From: Timema cristinae
Taxonomy: Eukaryota; Arthropoda; Insecta; Phasmatodea; Timematidae
DNA length: 64,000 nt
NCBI GenBank assembly: GCA_039000515.1
Contig: JBCFYV010002255.1
Location: 45,884,831-45,948,830, forward strand
Direction: 5' to 3'
Shown here: positions 1 to 12,035 of the stretch, piece by piece
How the letters are laid out: the number at the start of each line of letters is the position of its first letter
Position numbering within the stretch: position 1 is the stretch's first letter
Position numbers and translations under genes: made by a program
Notes under the pieces: model-generated
What the model was told of the DNA's origin: nothing
What the model saw: only the letters and a program-made list of their open reading frames with translations
The model's database searches: none

Positions 1-857
1 GATATAGGCGAGTGCTCAGCGATTATCTGTACTCTTTGATGCCTATAAGTTCTTAAGAACACCTTAGAATGTAAGTAGCCATAATGTTGGAGATTTAAAT
101 AATATTTTTTTTTGTAACTATTGCATTAGTGGGAAGGGTTTTGCGTACTGATATTTAAATATGTAGGCACCTTTTGTGCACTAGAAGAAGTTAAGTTTAA
201 TTTATATTAGGTTTTTAGGCGTGTTTCCATATTATACAAAAGTCGTGGAAATTGTTTTATAAAATGTATTTATTGTGGTTAATTTAATTAAGTTGAGGTT
301 AGCGTATTATTTGACCTTTTGACTTTCTGTGTTGAAATTGTTTGTTAAAGTTTTGCCTGAGAAATAAGCCTTTACGCACTGGGTATAGGTTACGTACTTT
401 ATTTACAAGACAGTCTTCTAAGATTCGAATTCAATGTAGTTCTTATATATTTCTTGCAGAACCCCTATTGAAAGATTGTTTAATACGGGCATTATTAGAG
501 CAGTATTTTTATGTTGTAAACCGACCTTACTGCCCGCCTTATTATTAATTATTCGTAAACTCTGATTATTATTTTGATTGTTTGGAGATAATTTATTTTA
601 TGTTAAATATTAAACGACAAATGTCTAGCGTAGAACTCACACTCTTGTGTTATCTTATATAGTCATAAACCTGGATATTTACTAGTTATCAATTAACTCT
701 GATTATATTTTTGGTCAACTGGAGACAATTTATGTAATGATTAAAAGTCTTATGTGTTGTGTAGAAGTTGCAACCTAATGTCAGCTTAATATGTTATATA
801 TTCAAATATCAATCTGTTATAAATAAAATTGCGAAAGGCCTTAATAGTTTGTATTCC
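1..857. other. AT-rich stretch with an imperfect two-copy repeat
   Basis: No gene is recognised. Around 550-830 two diverged copies of a block of about 140 bp follow each other; both contain AACTCTGATTAT followed by a GGAGA-AATTTA segment. A 22-base T run follows at 858-879. The block lies downstream of the AP4E1 exons on the minus strand, so it may be 3' flank or intron. Confidence 0.4.
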
Positions 858-879
858 TTTTTTTTTTTTTTTTTTTTTT

Positions 880-2870
880 AACTTTAACTCCAACTCTCTG
901 GTATAAATAAACATGGACACCTGGGTTTGACTGGATTGAGTGAAGGTCATTAAAGGTCCCTGAAGATTTATTTGTATATTTCTCTTTGTACAACACTCTA
1001 GCTGTGGTGATAATTTGGTCTAAAAGGAATAGGAATCTACCACCACAGGGGAAGGTTGAATATCTTCTAAAAGCACCAAATTAACTAATATATAACAGAT
1101 GATATTAACCCAAAGTTTTTTTCTGAGTAGTGATTTATCTTAAAAGGAGCGAGATGTATTCTTGCACGAGTGGTATGGTTCCCATGTTCTTGTAACTCTA
1201 TGTACATGTACTTGTGGATGGGTGTCAATATCAGTAGCCATCAGAAAAAGATTATTATTTGAAATAAGAATATAGAAGTAATTTGCTACCACAGAGGTCA
1301 GTGTGGAGTCTTCAAACAAAGTGTCTCAAAAGGTTTATATAGCATCAAATTTCTAAAGGAGACAAGGAGTTATGAAAAATGGGTAGATGAATCAGTGTTG
1401 ACGAGAACAAAACTATCTCTATTTACTTTACATCTTTGACAAATAAGCTCCAAAGCAGGCATTGAAGTCACCCAGAAACTAGAAAGGGCAAGATGACCCC
1501 AAAGATGAATATAGGCATTGAAGTTGCCCAGAAACTTAACATATGGGCAGAATCTGGCCAACAAGATATTCAACAATCACTTTTTTAGAAATTCCCCAGG
1601 AGTAAAATATAAACTGCTATTAATTAGTGATACATCATTGGAGACATTGACAGTATCTAATGTTGAATCTATTAAGAAATTAGAAACTCCCCCACGAGTA
1701 CTCACTTATGATGCAGTCGGTATATTAAATTGTATAATAAAGGTAGGATTCCCTCGTTGTGACTCGTGTCTGCCACAGTAGATGTGGAGTGGTGAGTGTC
1801 TCTCTAGATGCGTCTCTTGGTCGCCAGTCGTGGGTAATTTTATGTGTAGTAGAGATTGTTCCTCAGTTATCAGAATTTTCCAATTGTCTTTTATTAATGT
1901 TTCATGCCTGTTTTGTTATTTTGGAATAGTGGGGATAAAAAATACTAACTTAATCGACCAACTATTCCTAAGATTTATTTTTAAGTGTTGTCCTTTACAG
2001 TGGCGGAGAACAGACCACTGCGGGACTGTTCATACAAGGGTCAATCATAAAAGTACCCTGCTTTGTAGGGGTTGAGGGAAATATTCATTACTTGTACACT
2101 TTTGCTTAAGGTATTGAAAATATCAAATTTATCCATACTTACTTTTAGATTAAATGGGGACATAGAATTGCTTAACAGTAATGTTTTTAATGAATTACAT
2201 AAAAACTATAAACGTAACTATTTTGTAACATCTATGGTAGAGTATAAATTGTTCCCTTTGATAATATGTATATCTAGGTTAGATAGTCGGTGTCCGTACA
2301 ATCATAGGCGACAAGTCTTCTCACAGGCCACATCATGATCCAATAATAATAATATTAGCCTTTTATGTCGTCATTTTCCTTGCCCTTCTTAACTTAAATC
2401 GTTTACCATTAGCAATATACATGTTGATTAAAGAGGTCTTTGTCAAAAACAATATGCCAGTGAAAACTATCAAGTGGTTTGAAGTGAAGTTAAAAGTACA
2501 CCTAATTAGTTAGAAGTTTTTTGAAAAAGTTGTAGTATATTAAACATGGTTTAAAACAATTTTATTTGAGCCAAGGCTAGGCTTACTTTTTATATTTTTA
2601 ATGTAAGTGACTAGTTTAAAAAATGTTAAACCCAAGTCCACAATAATTATTAAAAAAAACTTCAAAATAGCTTGTAAAGATATATATATAGTTTGACAAT
2701 TTTATTGTATGTGGCGGTTGGAGTTGGACACCCCCAAAAACCCCAAGTTTTTGGTTCAGGGGTTGGGTAACTCATAAAACTCAGCCCCTATTCCTTCACA
2801 TGTTGGTCCTGGTACACTGGTGAAGATATGCCAAAAATTGACTTTTCTACCTCTTCAATTAAGTTTTCGT
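880..2870. other. unassigned sequence, no supported gene
   Basis: No protein family is recognised on either strand. On the plus strand the words GCATTGAAGTCACCCAGAAAC (near 1,459) and GCATTGAAGTTGCCCAGAAAC (near 1,515) form a short duplicated pair. An open stretch follows at 1,518-1,781 with a donor-like AAG|GTAGGA near 1,741. This could be a decayed mobile element, but no motif identifies it. Confidence 0.3.
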
Positions 2871-2874
2871 CCTC

Positions 2875-3007
2875 TTATATGGATAAATCTCGGACCATTT
2901 TTAAAACTAGTCCAAGCAGACACAAAACTAGCTGAGTGGTGCTTTCAGAGCAGTGTAGGGATGATGGACAAGCACTCTTTTCGCCAGTGACAGTTGCCTC
3001 AAAGGAA
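2875..3007 (-). CDS. possible terminal exon of AP4E1 (weak)
   Basis: A candidate eighth exon. A minus-strand acceptor (GTGGCCAG) at 3,010-3,008 supplies the single base needed to complete the split codon left by the exon at 3,697-3,489. The frame is then open for 43 codons to a TAA at 2,877-2,875. The start is serine-rich (SFEATVTGEK), as expected of an adaptin hinge, but the hydrophobic end (TTQLVLCLLGLVLK) does not resemble the epsilon appendage. If real, the protein would lack the normal C-terminal ear. The match in phase may be chance, and the true 3' exons may lie left of the window. Confidence 0.22.
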
Positions 3008-3119
3008 CTGGCCACATAACAAACTGTGGAAATGGTCACTGGTGGTAAGACACGAGACAGAAGGAACTGGCCACATAACAAACTGTGGAAATGGTCACTG
3101 GCGGTAAGACACGAGACAG
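3002..3119. repeat. 59-bp tandem duplication
   Basis: Two adjacent 59-bp copies, 3,002-3,060 and 3,061-3,119, differ at one position (GGTGGTAAG versus GGCGGTAAG). The near identity points to a recent event. The copy boundary lies just upstream of the candidate exon acceptor on the minus strand, so the acceptor region is present twice. Confidence 0.9.
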
Positions 3120-3488
3120 GCTGAGGGAATCCTACCTTAAAAAAGCATGGATTGTAAGTGGGACATAAATGAAACGATGACCTTTACGATTTTGTAAGGT
3201 GATTGAAGATTTCAATTTCCATATACATTTTATTGTAACACAGTCATTAATAAGATTAAATAAGATAAGGTCACTTATAAAAAGCTATGTTTTATGCTTT
3301 ACTTAAATAAACTTATACATAATATGGGGCCTGATACGGTGGTAAAAATAACATTATTAGTTATTAGCAAGCATTTAGTTATAGGGAGCTATGAGAATCT
3401 AGGAGACATTTTGAAACAGGACTGCTTAGATAGAAGAGGTTTGAGAACCTCTAGAGGAACCAACAGGACTGTGCTAATGTTTACTAAC

Positions 3489-3697
3489 CTTGTCAACGAG
3501 TAGCTCCTGGAACTGTGGGAGTTTGTCGAGGATACTAGGTCCCAGCTACTGCTAGGCGGGGTCACCTCCCCAATGGACACATGTGATGGGGTGTATGGCA
3601 ACCCTCCCTGTTCAAGATACTCACACACATGTGTGTCCATAAAAGATAGGGTCAAGTCCAACTCATTTTCATCCATACCAACTGTATCATCTACACC
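3489..3697 (-). CDS. AP4E1: AP-4 complex epsilon subunit, exon g (end of solenoid/hinge)
   Basis: The acceptor TTTATTTGTCAG and the donor ACAAG|GTTAGT bound a 209-nt exon that starts in phase 0 and ends two bases into a codon. It starts GVDDTVGMDENELDLTLSFM and contains YLEQGGLPYTPSHV. These align with the end of the epsilon trunk in vertebrate AP4E1, where a short acidic stretch precedes LSFLD and then a PYKPPH-type motif. The remainder is Ser/Thr-rich, as expected of the hinge before the appendage. This is the most C-terminal exon that can be assigned with confidence. The next acceptor must supply one base. Confidence 0.85.
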
Positions 3698-4066
3698 CTG
3701 ACAAATAAATTACGTATCAACACGTTTGTTAATTAAAACTGCCACTAACACTTTTCAATTAATACAGAATTGAATAACTTTTACACTTTAATGTTCCAGG
3801 TAATCTAATATAAAATGAAATGATTTATAGAAGCAAGGAAAAAGCTTTTACAAGATTCAATAGAATAATTCCTAGTCAACTTGTATACCACCTGTCAATA
3901 CAATCATGTTTCTAGACAATGTTTAATAAAGATCATTGAACTTGTCAATGATCATATACAAAAAAATACAATAATGTCTTTAATATCGATCTCAACTAGA
4001 TCTCAACTATAGACCATATTTCATAAACACATAGTTTATTGGATGCATGCGTATGCAACGTATACT

Positions 4067-4067
4067 G

Positions 4068-4106
<39 letters not shown>

Positions 4107-4340
4107 AGTCAGTCAGTCAGTCAGTCAGTCATCATGAGCCAGCCAGCAAACCAGTCAGTCAGTCAGCCAGCCAGCCAGCGAGCAGTCAGTCAGTCAGTCA
4201 GTCAGTCAGTCAGTCAGTCAGTCAGTCAGTCAGTCAGTGCCAGCCAGCAAGCCAGTCAGTCAGTCAGTCAGCCAGCCAGCCAGCCAGCCAGTCAGTCAGC
4301 CAGCAGTCAGCAGGCAGGCAGGCAGGTATGTATGTATGTA
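4067..4340. repeat. CAGC/CAGT tetranucleotide microsatellite
   Basis: About 270 bp of mixed CAGC and CAGT repeats with short interruptions, ending in GGCA and GTAT repeats. It sits inside AP4E1 intron f, ending about 8 bp downstream of the minus-strand donor at 4,348. Open frames through it (Ser-Gln-Pro-Ala runs) are a by-product of the repeat and not a gene. Confidence 0.95.
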
Positions 4341-4348
4341 TCACTTAC

Positions 4349-4524
4349 CAAATGCTGGTTCAAATGAGGAAGTGTTTTCAGTAGCTCAGTGCAACATTCT
4401 CTAAGATAGCCATCTCCTTTTGAAACAGAATGTACTTTATTTAAAAACTCCTTTACATTACTTCCTGCACTTTGTGTTAATTCACATATATAACCAATAG
4501 CCTCAAGAATTTGGGTAACAAGAT
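4349..4524 (-). CDS. AP4E1: AP-4 complex epsilon subunit, exon f (trunk)
   Basis: A 176-nt exon between acceptor TTGTATTTCAG and donor CATTTG|GTAAGT. Its first two bases complete the aspartate codon begun in the exon at 20,427-20,200, and it ends in phase 0. The peptide starts LVTQILEAIGYICELTQSAG and ends ECCTELLKTLPHLNQHL. It aligns along its whole length with the late trunk helices of vertebrate AP4E1 (ETKAWLIAAVTKLTSQAHSS, then the R-cysteine/histidine-rich FELKHL segment). A microsatellite begins about 8 bp into the downstream intron. Confidence 0.88.
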
Positions 4525-6358
4525 CTGAAATACAATAAAGGGTTAAGGCATGTATTTATGCAATTGGTGCAGACAAGAGGAGGGACCCAAATGGGTAAAT
4601 GTTAACAACTAATGGCAAACCAGTGTCTGGGTATTATCAAGATAAGCTGTAAGTAAAGAGGTCTGAAAATGGGCATATAAACATTGTATGAACAAGACAA
4701 AAGTCAGACCAATCTCAACAATCAACCCTGACAAAATCATGACCAATCCACATGATGATCAAAGGCAAGGGGTTATTGATATCTGAAACAAAAAACTTCT
4801 AGTTTTATTCAATGTATTTTACTTTCTCCTTTGGACTGGCTGTAATATTGACAATATTTGGGAAACAATTATGATGGAGGTAAAATTTAAGTAGCAGCTC
4901 TTACATCATGGTTCCCATCTGTTACTCTTCTAGTAGCAGCTCCTACATCACGGTTGTTACTCTTCAAGTAATAGCTATTAATCACTGTTCACAAACTACA
5001 CTAATGTTGAATCTCAAGGAAAATAGATCATATCTCACCTGTTGACAAGATGGGAACATCCCTATGGAAAACCATCATTTGTGCTCCTGACTATAATTCT
5101 ACCTCGATCATAACTTCTTAAGCTAGATAGATATTTATTTTTATACTTTGAATTTTGTCTCATAAAATATTTTAATTTGCTTTAATCACTAAACAAATTT
5201 TCTTGACAACTTTTTATTGTTTAATATGTTCTCTACAATTAGATTTATTTTTTCCAAGTATCAGTTCATATTAATTTCTTATATTGATTGATATGACTAA
5301 ATAATTTATAAATTATAACAATCAACAAATAATAAATCTCAATTTTTCAACTTAATATGTTCAGGTCTGCATTATATCTGAATGTCAATCCTTACACTAT
5401 TTTGTGACTCTTCTTTATCATTCTAATAGTTATGTGACCAACTTAATCACAATTTATCTTTTCAAGTCTTATATAAAAATAGAATAATTGTTTGTTTACA
5501 CTTCTGAAAATGGGTATGACTTTAATTACAACCCCGCTTATAAAAAAAGGCAGTTGGAATGACCACAAATGGTAGAAATTCAAAGAATTGTTATACCGCA
5601 GGAACTAGTTTATTATTATATTGATATATTTTACGCATAGCAACAGCGAATATTTTTGTCAACAGCAACGTAGAATAAAACAATGATGACAGGATCTAGG
5701 ATCTCCTTAAACTGAGTTAGATACATATCAGAATAAAGTTCAAGCAGGTCTTTGGTGAGTGATTAATTGTTCATTGTTATGTTTTATTTCAACACAAACT
5801 CCTAATTAGAAACATTATTCGATAAAATTTACTCAAATTTCCCCAATAAAACTATTACTAAACAGTTATGATTAGATGAAATTCTTTAACTATTTAAGTA
5901 CGTACATTGTACAAAGTTTTTTTAAAAAAAATTCCATGGCTAAGAAAATAAAATAGCTTGGAATGGCTAAATTTTTATAATGTTTAAAATTTCATAATTC
6001 TAGAAAATTATGGTTAGGGCAATGTTTACTGTGCCTGAAATAATATAAATAGCTGATATATTAATAAATAACTCATGACAATTAACTTGTAGAGTTGTTA
6101 CAACTTCATGAACATTTTATATTTAGGGACTTAATTAATAAGTTCAATTTTGAGAAAACAAATTTATAGAGTGACTCGATTGAGGAATACTATCCCTGAG
6201 AAAAGTTGATTTGTCACATCTTATTAAAAGGGACTTAAAATATTAGCTGATGGAATCTCTCTTCAAGTTAAATTTTAGATTTGAGTAAGCTTCTTTTGTG
6301 CAGTGTTCTAATTTTAGTACAATATTTGGGGGAGTACCCAGAGCTTAACCCGTTGTAC
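4525..6358. other. AP4E1 intron sequence
   Basis: Right-hand part of the intron between the exons at 20.4 and 4.5 kb. It is AT-rich and no genes, repeats or elements are recognised in it. Confidence 0.5.
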
Positions 6359-6369
6359 ATGGATGAGTT

Positions 6370-6670
6370 TATTATTATTATTATTATTATATTATTATTA
6401 TTAGCACCGCGTCTTACTACCCGTTCGGGTTATACGCACTTACGCTAATGTGTAATGGTAGGGTGATTGTGAGATGAAATGAAGGACCTACAGTTTAACG
6501 TGGAATCCGAACCACGGTGGCGACCTGGCATTCCACACATTCACAAGATGTCTTGTCAGAGGTGTAGGAAGGGTTTGGAAATCAGATAAATCTGTGCCGG
6601 GACCGAGGATCGAACCCCGGCCGCCAGCACAGAAGTCTGACACCTTACCCCTAGACCACCAGGTCCCCCT
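6370..6670 (-). mobile_element. tRNA-derived SINE, complete, with target duplication
   Basis: Read on the minus strand, the head carries a pol III A box (TGGTCTAGGGG) and B box (GGTTCGATCC), as in a tRNA. A family-specific body follows, ending CGGGTAGTAAGACGCGGTGC and a TTA/TAA-repeat tail. Direct repeats ATGGATGAGTT at 6,359-6,369 and 6,671-6,681 are the target-site duplication. It is the best full-length copy in the window and serves as reference for the other copies. Confidence 0.93.
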
Positions 6671-6681
6671 ATGGATGAGTT

Positions 6682-8637
6682 AATATATGAAAAATATCTG
6701 TGATATAAAGCCGGAAAAGACAGTAAAATTAATTATCCCGGCTGTAGGAAGCCTTTTATAAGGAATGAGACCAAAATAAACCTTTCATATTTAGAGGGAA
6801 AATTCCTCAATTTTCAATCGACTACCCTTTATTAGTAGAAAAACTTAAGAATTTGAAAACCATGTTAGCCCATTAATTCAAATAAGTTCCTTCCTTGAAA
6901 AATAAAATACAAAGCACATAATGTGTTCATCTGAAGGACAGAATTGATAGTAAAGTGATAAAATGTGAGAGAATAAACATGAGAATATTGAACCTTACTT
7001 CAGTGAGTGATATGAAACCAATGTCAGCCATATCTAGTAATGAATCTAGTATGTAAACTTGCAAATCCAGTAGATTTCTTGGAAAATATCCAGGAGCAAA
7101 AGGATGACTAGATAATGACATATTGACGGTATCACTAGAGTTATTTGAAGAAGATGTTTACTTTGGTTGCGCAACAATCCTCGGATAAGTCCGTTAACAA
7201 TTACTCTACCAACATTCAAATGCTCATATGCAAGTGTTGTGAATTTATAGCTATTGAAATATTAAGTTAGATATTAGAAGTCAGGAAGTTTTAATTATCA
7301 TCCACTTACTGCATTTGGCAGTACTCTACCTGCAATATCGCTGGGAAATAAATTATGGGTTACATAAACGTGAGTAAGCACCCTTCTAACAGCAGGAGCC
7401 TAGGAACATATTATTATTGGGTCTAGTTCTCAAACAAACTGAGCGACTACATTTGAAGACTGGAAATGTTATAGACGTCAAGGGAGTGTAAGAGACCAAC
7501 AAATTCAGCCCCCAGGAATGTCTAGACCATGACATCAGGGAAGTGGTTTCTCTTGCCATGTCGATATTACCTCACCCCTAAGTTTTCCTGTGCCTCCAAA
7601 CCTTACGAGATAGCATTGATAGACATGGGACAAGTCCATAGCTTAATGTCACGTGATGTTTGGAACTTTCCATGGTCCTGGTAATTAAGTCATTCCCATT
7701 CTCTTAGATCTAAAGAACAATTAACAAGGATGTTAATTGCAAGCGCAATGAGGGGTAAAGTGAGGTGTGTCGTAGGAACACACATAGATGCACATACTCA
7801 TGTACATAGATGTAATATAGATAATTTTGTTTTTATGTCACACATTAACTGAACAAAGAACATGTTAGAAAACATTCTAAATATAAAGTAAGAAATAAGA
7901 CTCAGATAGAAATGAAGTTTAATATTACTTTGTCAGAAAGCAAGAGAAGATATCGAACAAAGATAAATTATAATTTTAGAGCACATACCGATTGAACAAG
8001 CCTCATTCAGGATGTCCAGCCAAAATATATTTTAAAATTCCCTGACTTTTCCAGGTTTCGCAGAGCAAACATTTACAAATTTTCAGGTAGCTATATGTTA
8101 CAAACATTATTTTATTAAGATCCCAAATTAAATAATGTAATCATAATTCTGACATCATCTGAAATTGTGTCACTCTATGATGGAGTTAAAGAATTTCACT
8201 CTAAAACAATGAACTATTGTAGTTATAGTTGATCTAAGTTAGATTTCAATTAGATCCTATTGTGTACACCAGTACAGTTTAAAATGGTCGTGAGACACAT
8301 TCTTTTTGAGTTTATTCTTCCAACAGTGAATGTGTATGACCATGACTCAACTTTGTCTAAAGACACACAGAGATGGTTGGAAAGACAAAAAAAAATTACA
8401 TGTTGACACTAGGAATTGAAAGTAGTATACTTTATTGTGATAAAAGTGATTAGTGATGACTATCCACTAGAATAAAAATGTCATTTTGACTACTGTAGAA
8501 GAAAGTTGTGTAATATTTTAGTTAATATGTGACAATTCCACAAATGTGATCAAATTCCCAAAATTTTCTATGAACAATCAAATTCTCTGACTTTTCCCTG
8601 TCATAATAATTTACAAACTTATAGATGGTAATTTTTT
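6682..8637. other. AP4E1 intron sequence
   Basis: AT-rich sequence without a supported gene. A minus-strand open stretch at 7,121-6,990 ends in a donor-like GAA|GTAAGG, but it is not needed to join the flanking AP4E1 exons and resembles nothing I know. Confidence 0.4.
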
Positions 8638-8680
8638 TTTAGCACCACATCTTACTACCTGTTTGGGTTATGTGCTGAAG
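8638..8680 (-). mobile_element. SINE 3'-end fragment
   Basis: TAGCACCACATCTTACTACC followed by a diverged GTTTGGGTTATGTGC matches the tail-proximal end of the SINE at 6,370-6,670. Only the 3' end remains, and it lies about 85 bp before the 62-bp satellite. Confidence 0.6.
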
Positions 8681-8764
8681 AAAATTCAATAAAATGAAAA
8701 ACGACCTACAAGACAAAAGATTTGAAACCGGTACACACATATGCTACACTAGTTGATGCATTGA

Positions 8765-11278
8765 GTCTAAATGTGATAGCTAGTGAAAGTGACTATAACC
8801 AAGAGCTGTCCACAATCACAGTCCTAACTCATGTGTTATAGCTAGTGGAAGTGACTATAACCAAGAGTTATCAAAAATATTAGTCCTAACTCATGTGTCA
8901 TAGCTGGTAAAAGTGACTATAACCAAGAGCTGTCCACAATTACAGTCCTAACTCATGTGTCATAGCTGGTGAGAGTGTCTATAACCAAGAGTTAAACAAA
9001 ATATTAGTCCTAACTCATGTGTCATAGTTAGTGAAAGTGACTATAACCAAGAGTTATCCAAAATCTTAGTCCTAACACATGTGTTATAGCTAGTAAAAGT
9101 GACTATAACAAAGAGCTGTTCACAATCACAGACCTAACACATGCGTCATAGCTGGTGAAAGTGACTATAAGCAATAGTTATCCACAATCACAGTCCTAAC
9201 TCACGTGTCATAGCTGGTGAAAGTGACTATCACCCAGAGCTGTACACAATCTTAGTCCTAACTCATGTGTCATAGCTGGTAAAAGTAACTATAACCAAGA
9301 GCTGTCCACAATCACAGACCTAACTCATGTGTCGTAGCTGGTAAATGTGACTATAACCAAGAGTTATCCACAATCTTGGTCCTAACTCATGTGTTATAGC
9401 TGGTAAAAGTGACTATAACCAAGAGTTATCCACAATCTTAGTCCTAACTCATGTGTTATAGCTGGTAAAAGTGATTATAGCCAAGAGTTGTCCACAATAA
9501 CAGTCCTAACTCATGTGTCATAGCTGGTAAAAGTGACTATTAACCAAAAGTTGTCCACAATCTTAGTCCTAACTCATGTGTTATAGCTGGTAAAAGTGAC
9601 TATTAACCAAAAGTTGTTCACAATCTTAGTCCTAACTCACGTGTCATAGCTGGTAAAAGTGACTATAACCAAGAGCTGTCCACAATCACAGTCCTAACTC
9701 ATGTGTCATAGCTGGTAAAAGTGACTATTAACCAAAAGTTGTCCACAATCTTATTCCTAACTCATGTGTTATAGCTGGTGAAAGTAACTATAACCAAGAG
9801 TTATCCACAATCACAGTCCTAACTCACGTGTCATAGCTGGTGAAAGTGACTATCACCCAGAGCTGTACACAATCTTAGTTCTAACTCATGTGTCATAGCT
9901 GGTAAAAGTGACTATAACCAAGAGCTGTCCACAATCTTAGTCCTAACTCATGTGTCATAGCTGGTGAAAGTGTCTATCACCCAGAGCTGTACACAATCTT
10001 AGTCCTAACTCATGTGTCATAGCTGGTAAAAGTGACTATAACCAAGAGCTGTCCACAATCACAGACCTAACTCATGTGTCATAGCTGGTAAATGTGACTA
10101 TAACCAAGAGTTATCCACAATCTTAGTCCTAACTCATGTGTTATAGCTGGTAAAAGTGACTATAGCCAAGAGTTGTCCACAATCTTAGTCATAACTCATG
10201 TGCCATAGCTGGTGAAAGTGACTATAACTAAGAGCTGTCCACAATCACAGTCCTAAATCATGTGTCATAGCTGGTGAAAGTGTCTATAACCAAGAGCTGT
10301 CCACAATCACAGTCCTAAATCATGTGTCATAGCTGGTGAAAGTGACTATAGCCAAGAGCTGTCCACAATCACAGTCCTAAATCATGTGTCATAGCTGGTG
10401 AAAGTGTCTATAACCAAGAGCTGTCCACTATCACAGTCCTAAATCATGTGTCATAGCTGGTGAAAGTGACTATAGCCAAGAGCTGTCCACAATCTTAGTC
10501 CTAACTCATGTGTCATAGCTGGTGAAAGTGACTATAACTAAGAGCTGTCCACAATCACAGTCCTAAATCATGTGTCATAGCTGGTGAAAGTGACTATAGC
10601 CAAGAGCTGTCCACAATCTTAGTCCTAACTCATGTGTCATAGCTGGTGAAAGTGACTATAACTAAGAGCTGTCCACAATCACAGTCCTAAATCATGTGTC
10701 ATAGCTGGTGAAAGTGTCTATAACCAAGAGCTGTCCACAATCACAGTCCTAAATCATGTGTCATAGCTGGTGAAAGTGACTATAGCCAAGAGCTGTCCAC
10801 AATCACAGTCCTAAATCATGTGTCATAGCTGGTGAAAGTGTCTATAACCAAGAGCTGTCCACAATCACAGTCCTAAATCATGTGTCATAGCTGGTGAAAG
10901 TGTCTATAACCAAGAGCTGTCCACTATCACAGTCCTAACTCTTGTGGTATAGCTGGTAAAAGTGACTATAGCCAAGATTTGTCCACAATCACAGTCCTAA
11001 CTCATGTGTCATAGCTGGTAAAAGTGACTATAGCCAAGAGTTGTCCACAATCTTAGTCATAACTCATGTGCCATAGCTGGTGAAAGTGACTATAACCAAG
11101 AGCTGTCCACAATCTTATTCATAACTCATGAAGAGCTGTTCACAATCACAGACCTAACTCATGTGTCATAGCTGGTGAAAGTGACTATAACCAAGAGCTG
11201 TCCACAATCACAGTCCTAAATTATGTGTCATAGCTGGTAAAAGTGTCTATAACCAAGAGCTGTCCACAATCATAGTCC
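8765..11278. repeat. 62-bp satellite, about 40 units
   Basis: Head-to-tail units of 62 bp. Each carries CTCATGTGTCATAGCTGGT, then GTGACTATAACCAAGAG, then CTGTCCACAATC, followed by CACAG or TTAG and TCCTAA. Variant units alternate: GTGTCTATAACC versus GTGACTATAGCC, and TCACAG versus TCTTAG. In about 10.2-10.95 kb the alternation is regular and suggests a two-unit higher-order repeat. One unit near 11,129 carries an internal deletion. The array lies wholly inside AP4E1 intron e. Confidence 0.95.
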
Positions 11279-12035
11279 TTGCGACTTATCTAGCAAATGT
11301 AAATGTTTAACTCATGTGTATCACAAACTGATAAATGTCAATGAAGTGAAAACAACATCCTGGCCATGGTTACCACAATTCAGACTCAATACACCCAATA
11401 GTAAAACGTTACAAGAATATCAGGATGTTTCAGTGGTAAAGCAATGGGCGCAAAGCCTAAGTAACCAGCTTCTAATCCCATGTCCATGTTATGATTTTTC
11501 ACTTAATTGAATAGGATTCGGTTATTAGGCCTGAACTTTTTAACAAACTTAAATACCTATTTGTGATATAACTATATATTAAATAAGAATAAAATAAAAG
11601 TTAAACCGGGAATATTGTCAAAAAAACCACTACATTTAAGCTCGAAACAAAATTCAGAGAAAGCTTGACATATCAGGCTTGACTCAGAATTATATACTTA
11701 ACAACATATCAAAAGTCCCCTAAGTCCTCCTAAGGCCCATCCTCTTGTAGCTCTTAATAAATTTGTGACCTCCATCCTCTTTCACCGAAATTATATCCTG
11801 GATATGCTAGAGATATCTTGTGAATCTCTCAAGTGTGCAAATAAATCAACAACAGCTATTTAATCATATTGTGTGTGTATTCCAATCTGGACCTGAGTTA
11901 ATGGAGTTCTTTTCAAATGACTAGCACCTGGACCTAAGTCTTTGTTTGACCAAATTTCTTAAGAAGACGAGGAAATCAGCCCTCGTTGAAATCTTAGAAT
12001 CAATTTCTCTTTGCCGAGAAAATGCACCAAAGACA
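11279..12035. other. unassigned intron sequence
   Basis: No gene recognised. Near 11,430 the words GTGGTAAAGCAATGGGC and, further on, GCTTCTAATCCC faintly resemble A and B boxes of a tRNA-derived SINE, too weak to call. Confidence 0.3.

Noticed and set aside
1518..1781. 87-residue plus-strand open frame as a gene
   Set aside because: No recognisable family, upstream frames are broken, and only a weak donor-like site supports it.
4043..4384. Ser/Gln/Pro-rich plus-strand open frames
   Set aside because: Created by the CAGC/CAGT microsatellite inside an intron.
6560..6668. Free-standing tRNA gene from clear A and B boxes
   Set aside because: The boxes are the head of a SINE; a tRNA cloverleaf is not maintained and the body and TTA tail follow.
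6990..7121. Minus-strand open stretch with donor-like GAA|GTAAGG, as an extra AP4E1 exon
   Set aside because: The exons at 20.4 and 4.5 kb join in phase and align with AP4E1 without a gap, leaving no room for it.
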